Shown in pieces: positions 33,315 through 45,408 of a stretch of DNA of 64,000 nt. Source of the DNA: Pyrenophora tritici-repentis (taxonomy: Eukaryota; Ascomycota; Dothideomycetes; Pleosporales; Pleosporaceae). Every line of letters starts with the position of its first letter. The stretch's first letter is position 1. The DNA lies in assembly GCF_003171515.1 (NCBI RefSeq), contig NC_089392.1, positions 3,162,001 to 3,226,000 of the forward strand, written 5' to 3'. Below the pieces are notes generated by a model that saw only the letters and a list, made by a program, of their open reading frames with translations, searched no databases and was not told the origin of the DNA. Both the position numbers and the translations under genes were made by a program.

Positions 33315-35196
33315 GGTCGCCTTGATTATGTGATGTGTTACTGAGGATGCGCCAGTACGAAAATGGCGCAAAAAGTATTGACTCCTGGTATGGTTGCTGG
33401 CTGACCTGGGGACCTTGGCAGATGGTATCTAACCGGAGGTATTTTGTTCGGGTGCCGCGGAAAAATATATGTACAGGGAAGATGAACGTAACCAGACGGG
33501 TTCGGTTGAATAATAAATGCTCCGGGCAAAGAAAAAGACGAGACAAAGGGAAACGTTGGATCGTTGCTACTGCATATGCGCGAGTCGTGAGGGTGCTCGT
33601 TTGCTCGTTGCGGGATGGTTGGGCGGTGGTGCGGCTTGGTGATGGCAATGTAACTAACTAGTAATGTGCGCAACGCAAAGGAAGGAAATTGCTTATTGTG
33701 AAGGAAGAGCCCGGCTCGACCGATGAAAAAAAAAGAAGAAAGGGAAGAACAGTGAAGTGTGCACGACGGTAAACCGCGTGTCAAAAGAGCGAAGGCGCAA
33801 CTGGAGTGATGGTGGTGCGGCTTGAGGCAGTTAGGCACGACACGAGGCCCGACTATATTGACTTTCCCATCTGCGCGACATCTGTGGCACTCGCCGAGCC
33901 ACATCACGATCCCACGCGCCAGCCTCAAACAAAGATACCGTCACTGTGTAGCGGCTAACCCGTCGGGTTCATGTGACACTCCGCGTGTCACAAACCCGTG
34001 GGTCCACGCCGGCGTATCTACCAAACATAGAACGAAGCTTGCATCCAAACCACGATCTTGACACAAATCTCATTGCCCTGAGCGGCCCAGAAGCACCTGT
34101 CAGCCTGTCTTGCAAGGCACGCTCCAGCACACACCACAACGTGGCGACTGTCTAAGACTGTCAACAATCCTTTGACAGCTCTTTGGCTACACCGCCAGTG
34201 GGTCTACCTCGTGAACAAGTCTCAACGACAGGCTTGTACCGATACTCTCCGAGTTTGATCATCCCTTCGCCTGGATCGTACAGTGGAACCTACGACAATG
34301 GGCATATGGGTTCCATGCCGCAGTTTGAATCGCATCGCCCTCAGTAATGCCGCTTGCCGACTAGGCTAATTGAGTTTCTCTAGCGACGAAACGCACCGCA
34401 TCTGGGTTAGTCCATCAAAGTCTCCATATCCTCCTCTGCGTCGAGATGACATCTGGTACATGGTCCGTTTAGGCAAGACAGCTGCCTCCTCGCTAAATGC
34501 TCCCCGGCGCAACGCCCGCCAGGTGGAGGCATACGGCATTAAACCTACTGCCGCTAGACCCGATGGCCCACAGACTTCATACGCCACGTAGGCTGCGGCA
34601 TGAAAGTCGCAATGGCGTAGGCGGTTTACGGCACACGTTGTGTAAAATGTAGAGTAAAGTGGACTTATCTTTGGGGTTATGAGACCTGTCTCCGCGTTGC
34701 ATCTGCCCAATCGCGGTAGGTCAACCCTGTGTTTGCCTCAAACCGCAGCCTGAAACCCACGCATACCACTGGTCATTGCTGTAAATCTCTTTTAGGAGCC
34801 ATTCGAGAAACTGCCGGATAGGCGTGCATAAGTGGATAGGGGTAGCGGTCCGAAGCGCACACCAAGCAAACAGCCCTCGTTGAGACTGTCCTCCGGTTTT
34901 TCCCGGAAACGCAGTATTGCAATTGACGCTGAGTTGATTTAGTGACATTGGTGACATTCATGAGAGCGGCATGTTTGATCAGAGCGGAATATGAATCAGT
35001 AGAGGAAACTGTGCTGCGGCTGCATGTATTCTATTGCGGCCTATCAGCTATGGGAGGGTCTTCTTGAATATGAAAACTCCGTCCCTTTGGTGCCAGTATT
35101 TGCCAACATGTACATAACTTTTGGGTGTTTTTAGTCATTCACATGTCGTGGTATCTAGTGGGGTCGCGAGGAAAAGGAAACTGGTGCGTCGGGCGC
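33315..35196. other. Intergenic between NAD kinase and spermidine synthase genes
   Basis: About 1.9 kb. Small frames on both strands (for example 34366-34710 minus) lack motifs or splice continuation. It should hold the NAD kinase promoter on the left and the spermidine synthase 3' end on the right. No repeat stands out. Confidence 0.45.
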
Positions 35197-36312
<1,116 letters not shown>

Positions 36313-36861
36313 CTTGGTGAATTGGTGGATGGAGAAAGGTCGTTTAGGTAGATGGAGTGTTTTGGGAGTCACGCAGTGTATACGAAAGTAAACAGAAGAC
36401 TGGCAGAGACACCGCTGGATATATATGGGGACCTTCAGGTTTGCGGAGTTTTCCCAATGTTTGCGTTGGGCACAATTTTCTGAGGCTATGCACGTCACTG
36501 GTCGCGCTCGCCGCGTTTGCCCCGCCATCGCCCGCCATCATCCTAGGAAAGTCCAGCCGCCAAATACCGAGCCTTGGTTTCAGCATCATGTATAGTCGAT
36601 GATGCTTCTGTGGAATTCCAAGGTATGATATGGCTAGGAAATACGCTGCAGGTACTCGGTGCAGTGTTCGAGCCGAACTGATTTAGAGGGCGGCTTCAAG
36701 GGCCGGGTGAGAACGAGGGCGGACATGCGCCTGACGCTATCTCCTTTTGGTATATTATTACATGCGCTCAGCAACCACGAAGAACATATAAGACCTGGGA
36801 TGATAGAAAAAATAAAGCGCGTCACCATTGTCCTAGCCTACCTGTTTATTGCCTGGTAAAT
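36313..36861. other. Divergent promoter region
   Basis: Intergenic space shared by the spermidine synthase (minus) and methyltransferase (plus) genes. No open frame with support and no recognised operator. Confidence 0.45.
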
Positions 36862-37808
36862 ATGACCGACGCGCAATCTGCCCAGGATGCCACCGAGAAC
36901 CTCCGCAGCAAGCTTGAGCAGATTGTCGAGACCAAAGCATACGTTAATGACCTGGAAATTGTGCCATGGTACACGAAGGAGCTAGAAGAGCCAAAGCCGA
37001 TGGTCAGAGACTTGTTCGAAAGCTATAGCAAGGTACCCTCGGTCGACGTGGTAGCACACATCAAGCACGTGAGGGATGAAGCCTTCAAGATCGTAAGCTC
37101 ATCTTAGCACTGTATACAAAGTAACCATGCCAACGAGTCGTCTAGTATCCATATCCCTGTTTGGGCAACTGGGGCTTTCTGAATTTCTCCGTCGGTGAAG
37201 GACCAGCCTATCAGGAAGTTCTCGCCCGCATCAAGAGTGGAGAACAATACCTCGATCTTGGCTGCTGCATGGGCCAGGACATTCGCAAACTGGTCCACGA
37301 CGGTGCTCCTTCAGAGAATACGTTTGCTTCTGATCTCAAGAAGGACTTTTGGGACTTTGGCTACGAAATGTTTCTGGACAAGTCTACTCTGCAGACTCGC
37401 TTTGTGCAGGCCGACATATTCGACGCTGAGTCCCAGTTGAAAGAGTTGGACGGCAACATGGACATTATCAATGCGGCATCCTTCTTTCATCTGTTTGGTA
37501 GAGATGGACAGGTCAAAGCAGCAAAACGAGTTGTTCGGTTGCTGAAGCCGCAAACTGGGAGTCTCATTGTCGGAAGGCAGGGTGGCAGAGCCGATGCAGG
37601 CGGGGTTGTGTATGAGAGCAAGACGATGACGGCTTTCTGGCACAACCCTGATACATGGGCGGAGCTATGGAAGCAGGTCGGCCAAGAGACTGGTACGGAA
37701 TGGAAAGTTGAAGCGACTCTTGGAGCAGAGGATCTCTCAAAGAGGATGAAGACGAACCTGGTACCTTCGGGAACGAGATTCATGACATTCACCATCCGTA
37801 GAATCTAG
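36862..37808 (+). CDS. Class I SAM-dependent methyltransferase, AusD-like
   Basis: Predicted 297 aa from two exons: 36862-37092 and 37146-37808; intron GTAAGC...CTAG. The N-terminal part (VPWYTKELEEP, RDLFESYSKVP, HVRDEAFKIYPYPCLGNWGF across the junction) and the cofactor site LDLGCCMGQDIRKLV are characteristic of a fungal methyltransferase family whose members include AusD in austinol biosynthesis and related meroterpenoid enzymes. A motif II-like segment (QTRFVQADIFD), a post-II block (NAASFFHLFGRDGQ) and a C-terminal GTRFMTFTIRR follow. There is no polyketide synthase, terpene cyclase or P450 beside it, so it appears to be a stand-alone copy, and its substrate cannot be inferred. No targeting signal. 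Confidence 0.85.
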
Positions 37809-38036
37809 AGGAGACGTGGAAGGAAGCATGCTGCTCATGGAAGGGGAAAAGTAGATTTGTACTAGAGTTAAGCCAATTTGAACATGTAGTCTATGGTAGA
37901 CTGTTGCTGGCCAATGAGCGGCTGACAGGGTCCAAACTCAATCTGGCTTCAACACCACCACGTCGTCAATCGCGAATCCATTGCTACCTGCTACTCACGT
38001 CTCTCGCTATTGGCTTACCCTAGAACAACTACAAAC

Positions 38037-39084
38037 ATGGATCCCTACTCACCTGAAGGAGGTGCGATTTGACTCGTCTCAAACTGTCTTCTAGACCCCG
38101 CTAAGACTCCCCAGAACTCATCAACATCCACTCGGCCTTCCACGCTGGCGCCTACCAACAGGTCCTCGACTTCGACACGTCTTCATTCTCAGCGGCAAAT
38201 GCGCTGCCCGTTCGCGTCCTTCAGCTCCGCAGCCAAATCGCACTAGGCCAGGCGCAAGCCGTTTCCACTGAGCTCGCTTCAGAAAAGACGCCAGATCTCG
38301 TCGCAGTAAAGCTACTAGCCGACTACGAGCAGGGCAAAGATGTTTTGGAGCAGGCAAAGAAGTTGGCCGAGCAGCATGGACAAGAGAATTTGACTGTGCA
38401 GCTCTGCGTGGGCATGATACTGGAAAGGGCGGGCGAGACGGAGGCTGCGCTTGAGTTGTTGAGCAAGCATCAGGGCAGCTTGGACGCGTATGTCCTGATA
38501 TCAAGAGAAACCTCTGGTCGATGGCTGACAGGTGAACAGGGTAGCACTGATTGTCCAAATTCATCTCCAACAAAACCGTACAGATCTTGCCGCCAAAGAA
38601 GCGCAGCGTGCACGGAAATGGGCACAAGACAGTCTGTTGGTCAACATTGCCGAGAGCTGGGTTGGCATGCGAGAGGTGCGTCTCCCAATCCAATTCTCTA
38701 CATAATGACTGACAACAAGACTAGGGCGGCGAAAAGTACCAATCCGCATTCTACGTCTTCGAAGAATTAGCCACAACCTCTCAATCCACATCACCACACT
38801 CGCTTGTCGCACAGGCCGTGTCCGAACTACATCTTGGTCGCCTCCCCGAAGCCGAAGCCGCGCTGCAACAAGCAATCTCCATCGACGGCACCTCGGCCGA
38901 CACAATTGCAAACCTCATCGTCCTAAACACACTGCTAGGCAAAAAGGATGAAACAGAGAAACTCAAGTCACAACTCCAATCTACGGCCCCGCAACATAGA
39001 GCAGTATCAGACTGGGAAACTAAGAAGGAAGAATTCGCAAAGGCAGCAGCAAAATACACGCCCATTTTTGAGGTGGCTTCGTAG
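38037..39084 (+). CDS. Coatomer subunit epsilon
   Basis: Predicted 297-aa TPR-like subunit of the COPI vesicle coat, which binds alpha-COP in Golgi-to-ER and intra-Golgi transport. Four exons: 38037-38061 (MDPYSPEG), 38115-38487, 38540-38675 and 38725-39084. All junction phases agree. The alpha-solenoid is read as helical pairs: INIHSAFHAGAYQQVLDFD near the N terminus, VALIVQIHLQQNRTDLAAKE in the middle, and AVSELHLGRLPEAEAALQQA followed by ADTIANLIVLNTLLGK near the C terminus, which are conserved family segments. The N-terminal methionine exon is tiny, so start annotation depends on the first 53-nt intron (GTGCGA...CCAG). Confidence 0.92.
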
Positions 39085-41291
39085 GAGGACCAAGCTCTAG
39101 GGCATCTGCTCTCCAGGCAGGAGCTGCATGGTCATGTGAAATTTGCACCTCAAGCCTGCCCTCAGCAAACGGGCGTCGATGGCGCTACCTAGCATGGGCG
39201 CGAGAGCAACAGTGCAGTGACAGAGCTTGATATAGAATATCTTCTAGCGTGTGTGGGTGCTTGGGCCTGGGACAGCGATGACAGTAGCGAAGTATATTAT
39301 ATCTGACATTTTGTTTGTTCCACGGACAAGAATCAACGGTGTTTTTGAGTTTGCAAGATGATGATAGTCGCCTGGTGAGGCTGTCCTACACGAGAAGGTT
39401 TATTGCGTCTCCTTGGTAGCGTGTCGCAGGATACGTGGGATCGTCGTGGTCAATTAGCCAGAGTCATCTCGTATCTGTACCGTCGATGTGTGTTGTCGAT
39501 CCGGTATCGTGTACCGTGCGTCTGTGTATCTACTACCCTCAAAAACGTTCAGCTCAAAAGCAACACCCTCACATACGCGCACATACATGCGCCACAACAG
39601 TTCACACCGCCAAAGGAAAAATAAAGTCCCTCAACGGCGGCCTTACAACCCTTGGGGCTTACCTTCCTGTACCTCCTTGAAGGATTTCGCCGTCCTTCCT
39701 CGTCCCTCGAGTGGTCAGGATAAAAATTCCGAGAATGTCAGATCAGATCAGATCATAATCCATCACCCAAGTTTCAGTTTCGGCCTAGGCGGCTGACCAG
39801 ACCCAATTCCAAGGGTCAGTTCCAAGCTCGAGACCCAGCTTACTTAGATACTGGTACAGTCAGTACCAACACCCCAGTACAGACGCACATTCAGATGCCG
39901 TGCATGTAGTGTAACAAAACACACACAGCACAGTGAGGATGACGTGGGGGATTGATTACAGGAACACTGCAGCAACACAACCAGGGCCTACGACGTTACG
40001 ACGCCGCCCACAGTACAGCTACTTACCTACCTAACGTGGAGGTGACAGTACCGGTATGCAAGCGCACAGACCGGCATTTTGATCACCGCGCCACGAGGGC
40101 TTGGCACGGTAGATCATGAGGGCGATATCTTATCACGTGGCTATGAATCGATGGGACTGGACTGGGACTGTATGCCGATGGATGCAGGTTATCTGGAGCT
40201 TGATTTGTCTGGGATATGTTGGGCATGGAAGGAATGGAAGGGGGGTATGGCAAGTGCCGTATTTGAGATTTGGAGGGGTGTAGGAGTAGGAAAGGGCAGG
40301 TATACCGTACGTTCCTAGTTCTTGGTCAAGTTGTATGTTGGGGAAAATTGCATCCATTACTACAGGAAAGATCCAACACAACATTCAATATTCAACACCT
40401 CTCTCTCTCTCTCTTCCACGATACTCCCTTTCCCTTTCCCATCCCTATCCCACCCGCCTCTTCCCATCTCAAAACCCGCCACGTCTCGTACATGGGACCC
40501 CATTACCTTACTCAGCAATCCCACACGCATTCCAAACCCTGCAGGTTTAGAATTTCGATTTTGCCGCCCGGCATCTGTAACATTCGAGACAGTGCAGGGA
40601 CCGGCAGACCCGCACAGCTGTGGCCCGAGCGTCGCAAGCCTGCTCACCACGTTCGCGGGTGACCTAAAGTGTCTTTTTTTGATACGTGATTACCCTTTTG
40701 GCGGCTTGGGCCGGGGTTGTTGGACAGCCTAGACGGGACGGACAAGGACGCGCCGCTACTAAACGGGCAGACGCTGAGTAAAATGAGACTCAGATGGGTG
40801 ATGCATCCTGCGGGCTTTCTGTTGGTCTCCCTCGGCGGTAAATGGGTACCGGTACGGGCGTGCGCATCTTCTTTTTTTTTCTGGACGCACGACGCAGTCA
40901 TGGGTTGGTTTGTGCAGCGAACGGTGGCCGTGCCGCAAAATGAGGCCCTTTTTTGTACAATACACTCCCAGCCCACACCGGTTTGTTGGTTTTTTTGTGG
41001 GAAATGGGATATGGGTACTGAGTATTCCGTCCTTCTAGTCTCTCTCTCTCGTGTTAATATATGGGACCTGGTCGTCACACATACACACGCACCCACGCAA
41101 TTATAAGTCGACATTTCGGCTCTCTTGTCCTGTTTCTTGCTTTTCGTTTTTGCAAGATTTAGGTTTTGTTGTTGGTTTTCTACTTTCTACATTTTAACTA
41201 CCATTGTCTGTTCCTGTCTATCTTCGGGAACTACTCCGCTTGGTCCATTTGCGGTAAAACCGGGTCGTCTTTAGCCAGACGACTATTCGTC
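39085..41291. other. Intergenic, 2.2 kb
   Basis: No supported gene. It includes short C/T microsatellite sequence (40402-40415) and many TACC/GTAC-type short motifs. From about 41040 the sequence is pyrimidine-rich and is probably the leader of the phosphodiesterase gene. Confidence 0.45.
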
Positions 41292-42569
41292 ATGTCTGAG
41301 GTCACGCAGCTTGAGGTGCATGACCATGGCCCGTTTGACGTCGTCGACGACTCTTTTGACGTCCAAACACCTCTACTCGAAAATATGGTCGTTGGAGTAC
41401 CGCCAGTATTCGAAGGGCTCACGAAGCAGCTGGATAAGATAGTTGAGCAGCCGCTGCTCGGGCCGAAGGCAAAGTTCCCCGCAGGTAGGATGCCCGTTGT
41501 AGATCTGAGATGCACAATGGGTTGTTGACCAGCTGTATAGCTAGATTTGCTTTTGGACGTAAAGATGTGTCGGGTAGGCGGAAACCACAGGCTATTGCGC
41601 ATCGAGGGTACAAGGCAAAGTTCCCGGAGAACACCATGGGCGCATTCCGAGGCGCAGTCGAAGTTGGTGCAGATGGTCTGGAAACAGACCTCCATTTGAC
41701 AAGAGACGGTGTAGTTGTTCTGTCTCATGTAAGTATATCGGATGTTCGTAGCATTATGGTAGGCTAATGAATTGCAGGACAAGGATCTGAAGAGATGCTT
41801 TGGCAGGGACGAAAAGATCATAGACTGCGACTACGAATTTATAAGTACGCTGAGAACGCTAAAGGAGCCACATGAGCAGATGCCTCGTCTCGCGGACTTG
41901 CTAGAGTACCTTGCGCAACCCGGCTTGGAAGACATCTGGGTGCTGCTAGATATCAAGGTGAGTTATATGCTAATGGAGTTGCAGAAGACTATGCTGACAA
42001 GATAGCTTGACAACAACGCCGACGACTTGATGCGCTTGATCGGTGACACGATACGAAGCGTACGGGCCTTGCCGTCCCGACCATGGCAGAACCGTATAGT
42101 GCTCGGATGCTGGGCGGCCAAGTACCTTCCACTGTGCTCACGCTATCTTCCCGGCTTTCCCGTATCGCACATTGGCTTCCCCACGCTCATTGCGTCCTAC
42201 TTCTTCACGGTACCCAACGTGTCATTCAACATGACTCAGGCTATTCTCATGACACCATGGGGTAAGCTGTTTATCCGGAAAGCGCAGGGAGACGGCCGGC
42301 CAGTGTATGCATGGACGGTGAACGATGAGTGTAAGATGCGGTGGGATATACGGCAAGGGCTTGACGGTGTTGTGACAGACGACCCAAAACTGTTCGTCCA
42401 AGTGCGGGACTCATGGCACGAAGGCATAAAGGACGGAGTATCGTTGATGACTTGGCTGGATGTGTTGCGTTTGAACTTCTTCTGCCTGATTCATACCGTT
42501 TTATTCCAGTTCATGTTTGGTTTTCAAGGAAAGTCGCTGATCAAATTGAAGGAGGAAGAGGCGCAATAG
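41292..42569 (+). CDS. GDPD-family lipid phosphodiesterase, Pgc1-like
   Basis: Predicted 374-aa (or 366-aa) glycerophosphodiester phosphodiesterase-fold enzyme. Exons: 41292-41484, 41541-41728, 41778-41957 and 42006-42569. The metal- and substrate-binding residues are in [19 protein letters not shown] (His-Arg, Glu), [15 protein letters not shown] (Glu, Asp) and [13 protein letters not shown] (His, across intron 2). Later blocks [18 protein letters not shown] and VYAWTVNDE...DGVVTDDP complete the barrel. A hydrophobic segment near the C terminus ([16 protein letters not shown]) suggests a membrane anchor, as in yeast Pgc1, which degrades phosphatidylglycerol. The first intron has two in-frame acceptors, TATAG (41540) and AAAG (41564). 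The stop lies 193 bp before the gamma-tubulin start. Confidence 0.88.
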
Positions 42570-42762
42570 CAAATTCTCACTAGTTCAATGAAAAGAAATT
42601 TACTACAATCTATGCGGTAGCTGCCAAGTGAAAGTGAAGAGTGATGCGGTGGAGGAGCTATGACGGTATCTGGGCAGGGTCGTAAACATTTAGCGACCCG
42701 ACGCGTGAACCCCGCTCAAAGCGCGTTTGCAGGAGTACTCGACATGGCCAATCCTTCACACC

Positions 42763-44288
42763 ATGCCTAGGTACGCCTTTGGTACAATGAGACAGTAGAA
42801 TACTGGATACTGATATCGCGTAGAGAAATCATAACACTCCAGGCTGGCCAGTGCGGCAACAGCGTCGGGCAGCAGTTCTGGCAGCAGCTTTGCCAGGAAC
42901 ACGGTATCAATAAAGACGGCAACCTTGAGGACTTTGCGACCGAGGGCGGTGACCGTAAAGACGTATTCTTCTACCAATCCGACGACACTCGCTATATTCC
43001 ACGCGCCATTCTGCTTGATCTTGAGCCTAGAGTGCTCCACTCCATCCAGGCGAGTCCGTATAAGAACATCTACAACCCCGAGAACTTCTACATTCACAAG
43101 GATGGCACTGGCGCGGGTAACAACTGGGGTATGGGCTACAGCATGGGCGAGCAAGTTCACGAGGATATTCTGGACATGATTGATCGCGAGGCAGACGGCT
43201 CCGACTCGCTTGAGGGCTTCATGATGCTGCACTCGATTGCTGGCGGTACTGGATCAGGTCTTGGATCGTACATGCTGGAGCGACTGAACGACCGGTTTCC
43301 TAAGAAGCTCATACAGACGTACAGTGTCTTCCCCAACACACAAGATGGCGATATAGTGGTCCAGCCATACAACAGCTTGCTGAGCATGAGACGGTTGACG
43401 CAAAACGCAGACTCAGTGGTGAGTACCAACGCCTATACGGATGACTACGCTAATTGATCAGGTCGTTCTCGACAACGGAGCCCTAACAAGGATTGCTGCA
43501 GACCGACTGCACGTTATGAACCCGTCGTTCGAGCAGACCAACCAGTTGGTGTCCACCGTCATGTCCGCCAGTACCACGACCCTTCGCTACCCCGGATACA
43601 TGCACAATGATCTTGTCGGCATTGTCGCATCGCTCATTCCTACACCCCGCTGTCATTTCTTAATGACTTCGTACACACCCTTCTCCGGTGAGAACGTAGA
43701 GCAGGCCAAGACTGTCCGCAAGACGACCGTCTTGGACGTCATGAGACGATTATTGCAGCCCAAGAACCGCATGGTCTCTACAAACCCGACCAAGAAGAGC
43801 TGCTACATGTCGATATTGAACATTATCCAAGGAGAGGCAGACCCGTCAGATGTGAGATACATCCAGCCCCTATACCTTACATTTGCTAATCCACACAGGT
43901 GCACAAATCGCTCATGCGCATTCGCGAACGACGCCTCGCTACCTTCATTCCATGGGGCCCTGCATCCATTCAAGTCGCCTTGACTAAAAAGTCACCCTAC
44001 GTCACTTCTTCACATCGCGTGTCCGGCCTCATGCTCGCGAACCACACGGGTATCGCCACGCTCTTCAAGCGCATAGTCGCTCAATACTCTACACTCCGTA
44101 AACGCAACGCCTTTCTCGAGAGCTACAAACGCGAAGTGCCCTTCAAGGACGGCCTAGGCGAGTTCGATGAAGCCAAAGAGGTCGTTCAGGGCCTGATTGC
44201 AGAGTACGAAGAGGCGGAAGATGCAGACTACCTCACCAAAGAGACAGCACCGCCTACTGAGGAGGCTGAGGATAAGAGGGCGGGTTAG
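42763..44288 (+). CDS. Gamma-tubulin
   Basis: Predicted 460-aa GTPase that nucleates microtubules at spindle pole bodies and septa as part of the gamma-tubulin ring or small complex. Four exons: 42763-42770 (8 nt), 42824-43418, 43462-43851 and 43899-44288. The spliced N terminus [15 protein letters not shown] is diagnostic. [20 protein letters not shown] and [11 protein letters not shown] distinguish gamma- from alpha- and beta-tubulin. The nucleotide motif GGTGSGLGS, the [10 protein letters not shown] segment, [19 protein letters not shown] and [19 protein letters not shown] follow in order. The tail is acidic (EEAEDADYL...EEAEDKRAG). The 8-nt first exon would be missed by an annotation that starts at the first long frame. 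Confidence 0.95.
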
Positions 44289-44844
44289 AAGTCGTCGTCG
44301 ACGTCTGGGGATTTGTTTGGAATTGACAAGGCGTCTTTGGAGTCTCCGTTGCCTGATCTTGAGGTTCACATGAAGGCGTTGACGGAAATGCAAGGGCGGA
44401 GGAGATGACTCTCCAGCTGTCTGTTGGTCTTGGTGATGTTGGAAGTTGCTGTTCTTGAGTCAGTGACTGCAAGATGTGACATGGCTATCAATACCTTTGC
44501 GACTAGATCCTGGTAGCGAGTGCTGGCTGATAGTACACGGATCTTGGACATGTGCCAATCGATACATCAATATCATCCAACATTGATATGTGCTGGTTTG
44601 TGATTCTTTACATAGGTGTCTGTTTGACTGACTGTCTTCTTCCACTACATAAAACCCATCCTTCCTCATCCAGATTTCTTAACACAAACAACTCCCAAGC
44701 ATCTTCCCCAGCCCAGTCCAACCACAACACAAATAACCCCAGTCTTACCCAATCGCGCTCGTACTCGTACTCGCGCTAAACGTTTTCCCACTCCTCTCCC
44801 CTCATACTTACGCTCTGCGTCTCTAACCAAAGAAGAAGAGAGAA
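44289..44844. other. Intergenic
   Basis: About 550 bases. No supported gene; 3' end of gamma-tubulin and a C/T-rich stretch leading to the possible gene at 44845. Confidence 0.4.
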
Positions 44845-45408
44845 ATGGCACATACACCCCTCCGTCTAGCAACTAAACTTCACTCTGTGCGCCCTTCTCC
44901 TCCTGTTCATTCTTCCACATCTGCCTCTTTGTTTCCTTCACATCGTCACCGGCATAGTCTTCCTATCCTTGTGACTCAAACACTTACTCAAACGCGTACC
45001 TTGTATCTTTGTGGTCCGAAAGAAGGGGAGGTTAGTACTAGAGGTCCTGTGACAGGGACTTATCGCCGAAAGGGTATGTTGGAGTGGCAGCGGATGAGAC
45101 GGATTGGATATGAGTATGAAGAGGAGACGGAGGAGGTAGTCAGTATCACTGGAACTCTATGTATCATGCCCAAGCCCACCCCTCAGTCTGCACCGAAATC
45201 TGCGGTAGAAGAGAATAACTTGAGGAGGGAGAGTGACACTCACGCTACTGATACTGCTGCTGCTGTTATCCAGGATGAGGTTGACTTCTTAGAGAAGCTC
45301 TTGTTGAAGGAGGATGGGGTCGAGGTGGACGTTGGGGCGCTGAGAGAGGAGATTGATGTTTTGAGGGGGTTGGTTGGGAAGTTAGATGGGGGTAAGGATT
45401 GTAGGTAG
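44845..45408 (+). CDS. Possible hypothetical protein, 187 aa
   Basis: Not recognised. One frame with ATG in good context (GAGAGAA before the start). The first ~55 residues have no acidic residue, are rich in Ser, Thr, Arg and His, and could act as a mitochondrial presequence. They lead into GTYRRKGMLEWQRMRRIGYEYE, then an acidic stretch and a C-terminal predicted coiled coil (DEVDFLEKLLLKEDGVEVD, REEIDVLRGLVGKLDGG). It may be a lineage-specific gene or a chance frame; the coiled-coil end and start context are the only support. Confidence 0.4.
   Translation: MAHTPLRLATKLHSVRPSPPVHSSTSASLFPSHRHRHSLPILVTQTLTQTRTLYLCGPKEGEVSTRGPVTGTYRRKGMLEWQRMRRIGYEYEEETEEVVSITGTLCIMPKPTPQSAPKSAVEENNLRRESDTHATDTAAAVIQDEVDFLEKLLLKEDGVEVDVGALREEIDVLRGLVGKLDGGKDCR

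Noticed and set aside
36862..39084. A secondary-metabolite cluster around the AusD-like methyltransferase
   Set aside because: No polyketide synthase, NRPS, terpene cyclase, P450 or transporter gene adjoins it; the neighbours are housekeeping genes.
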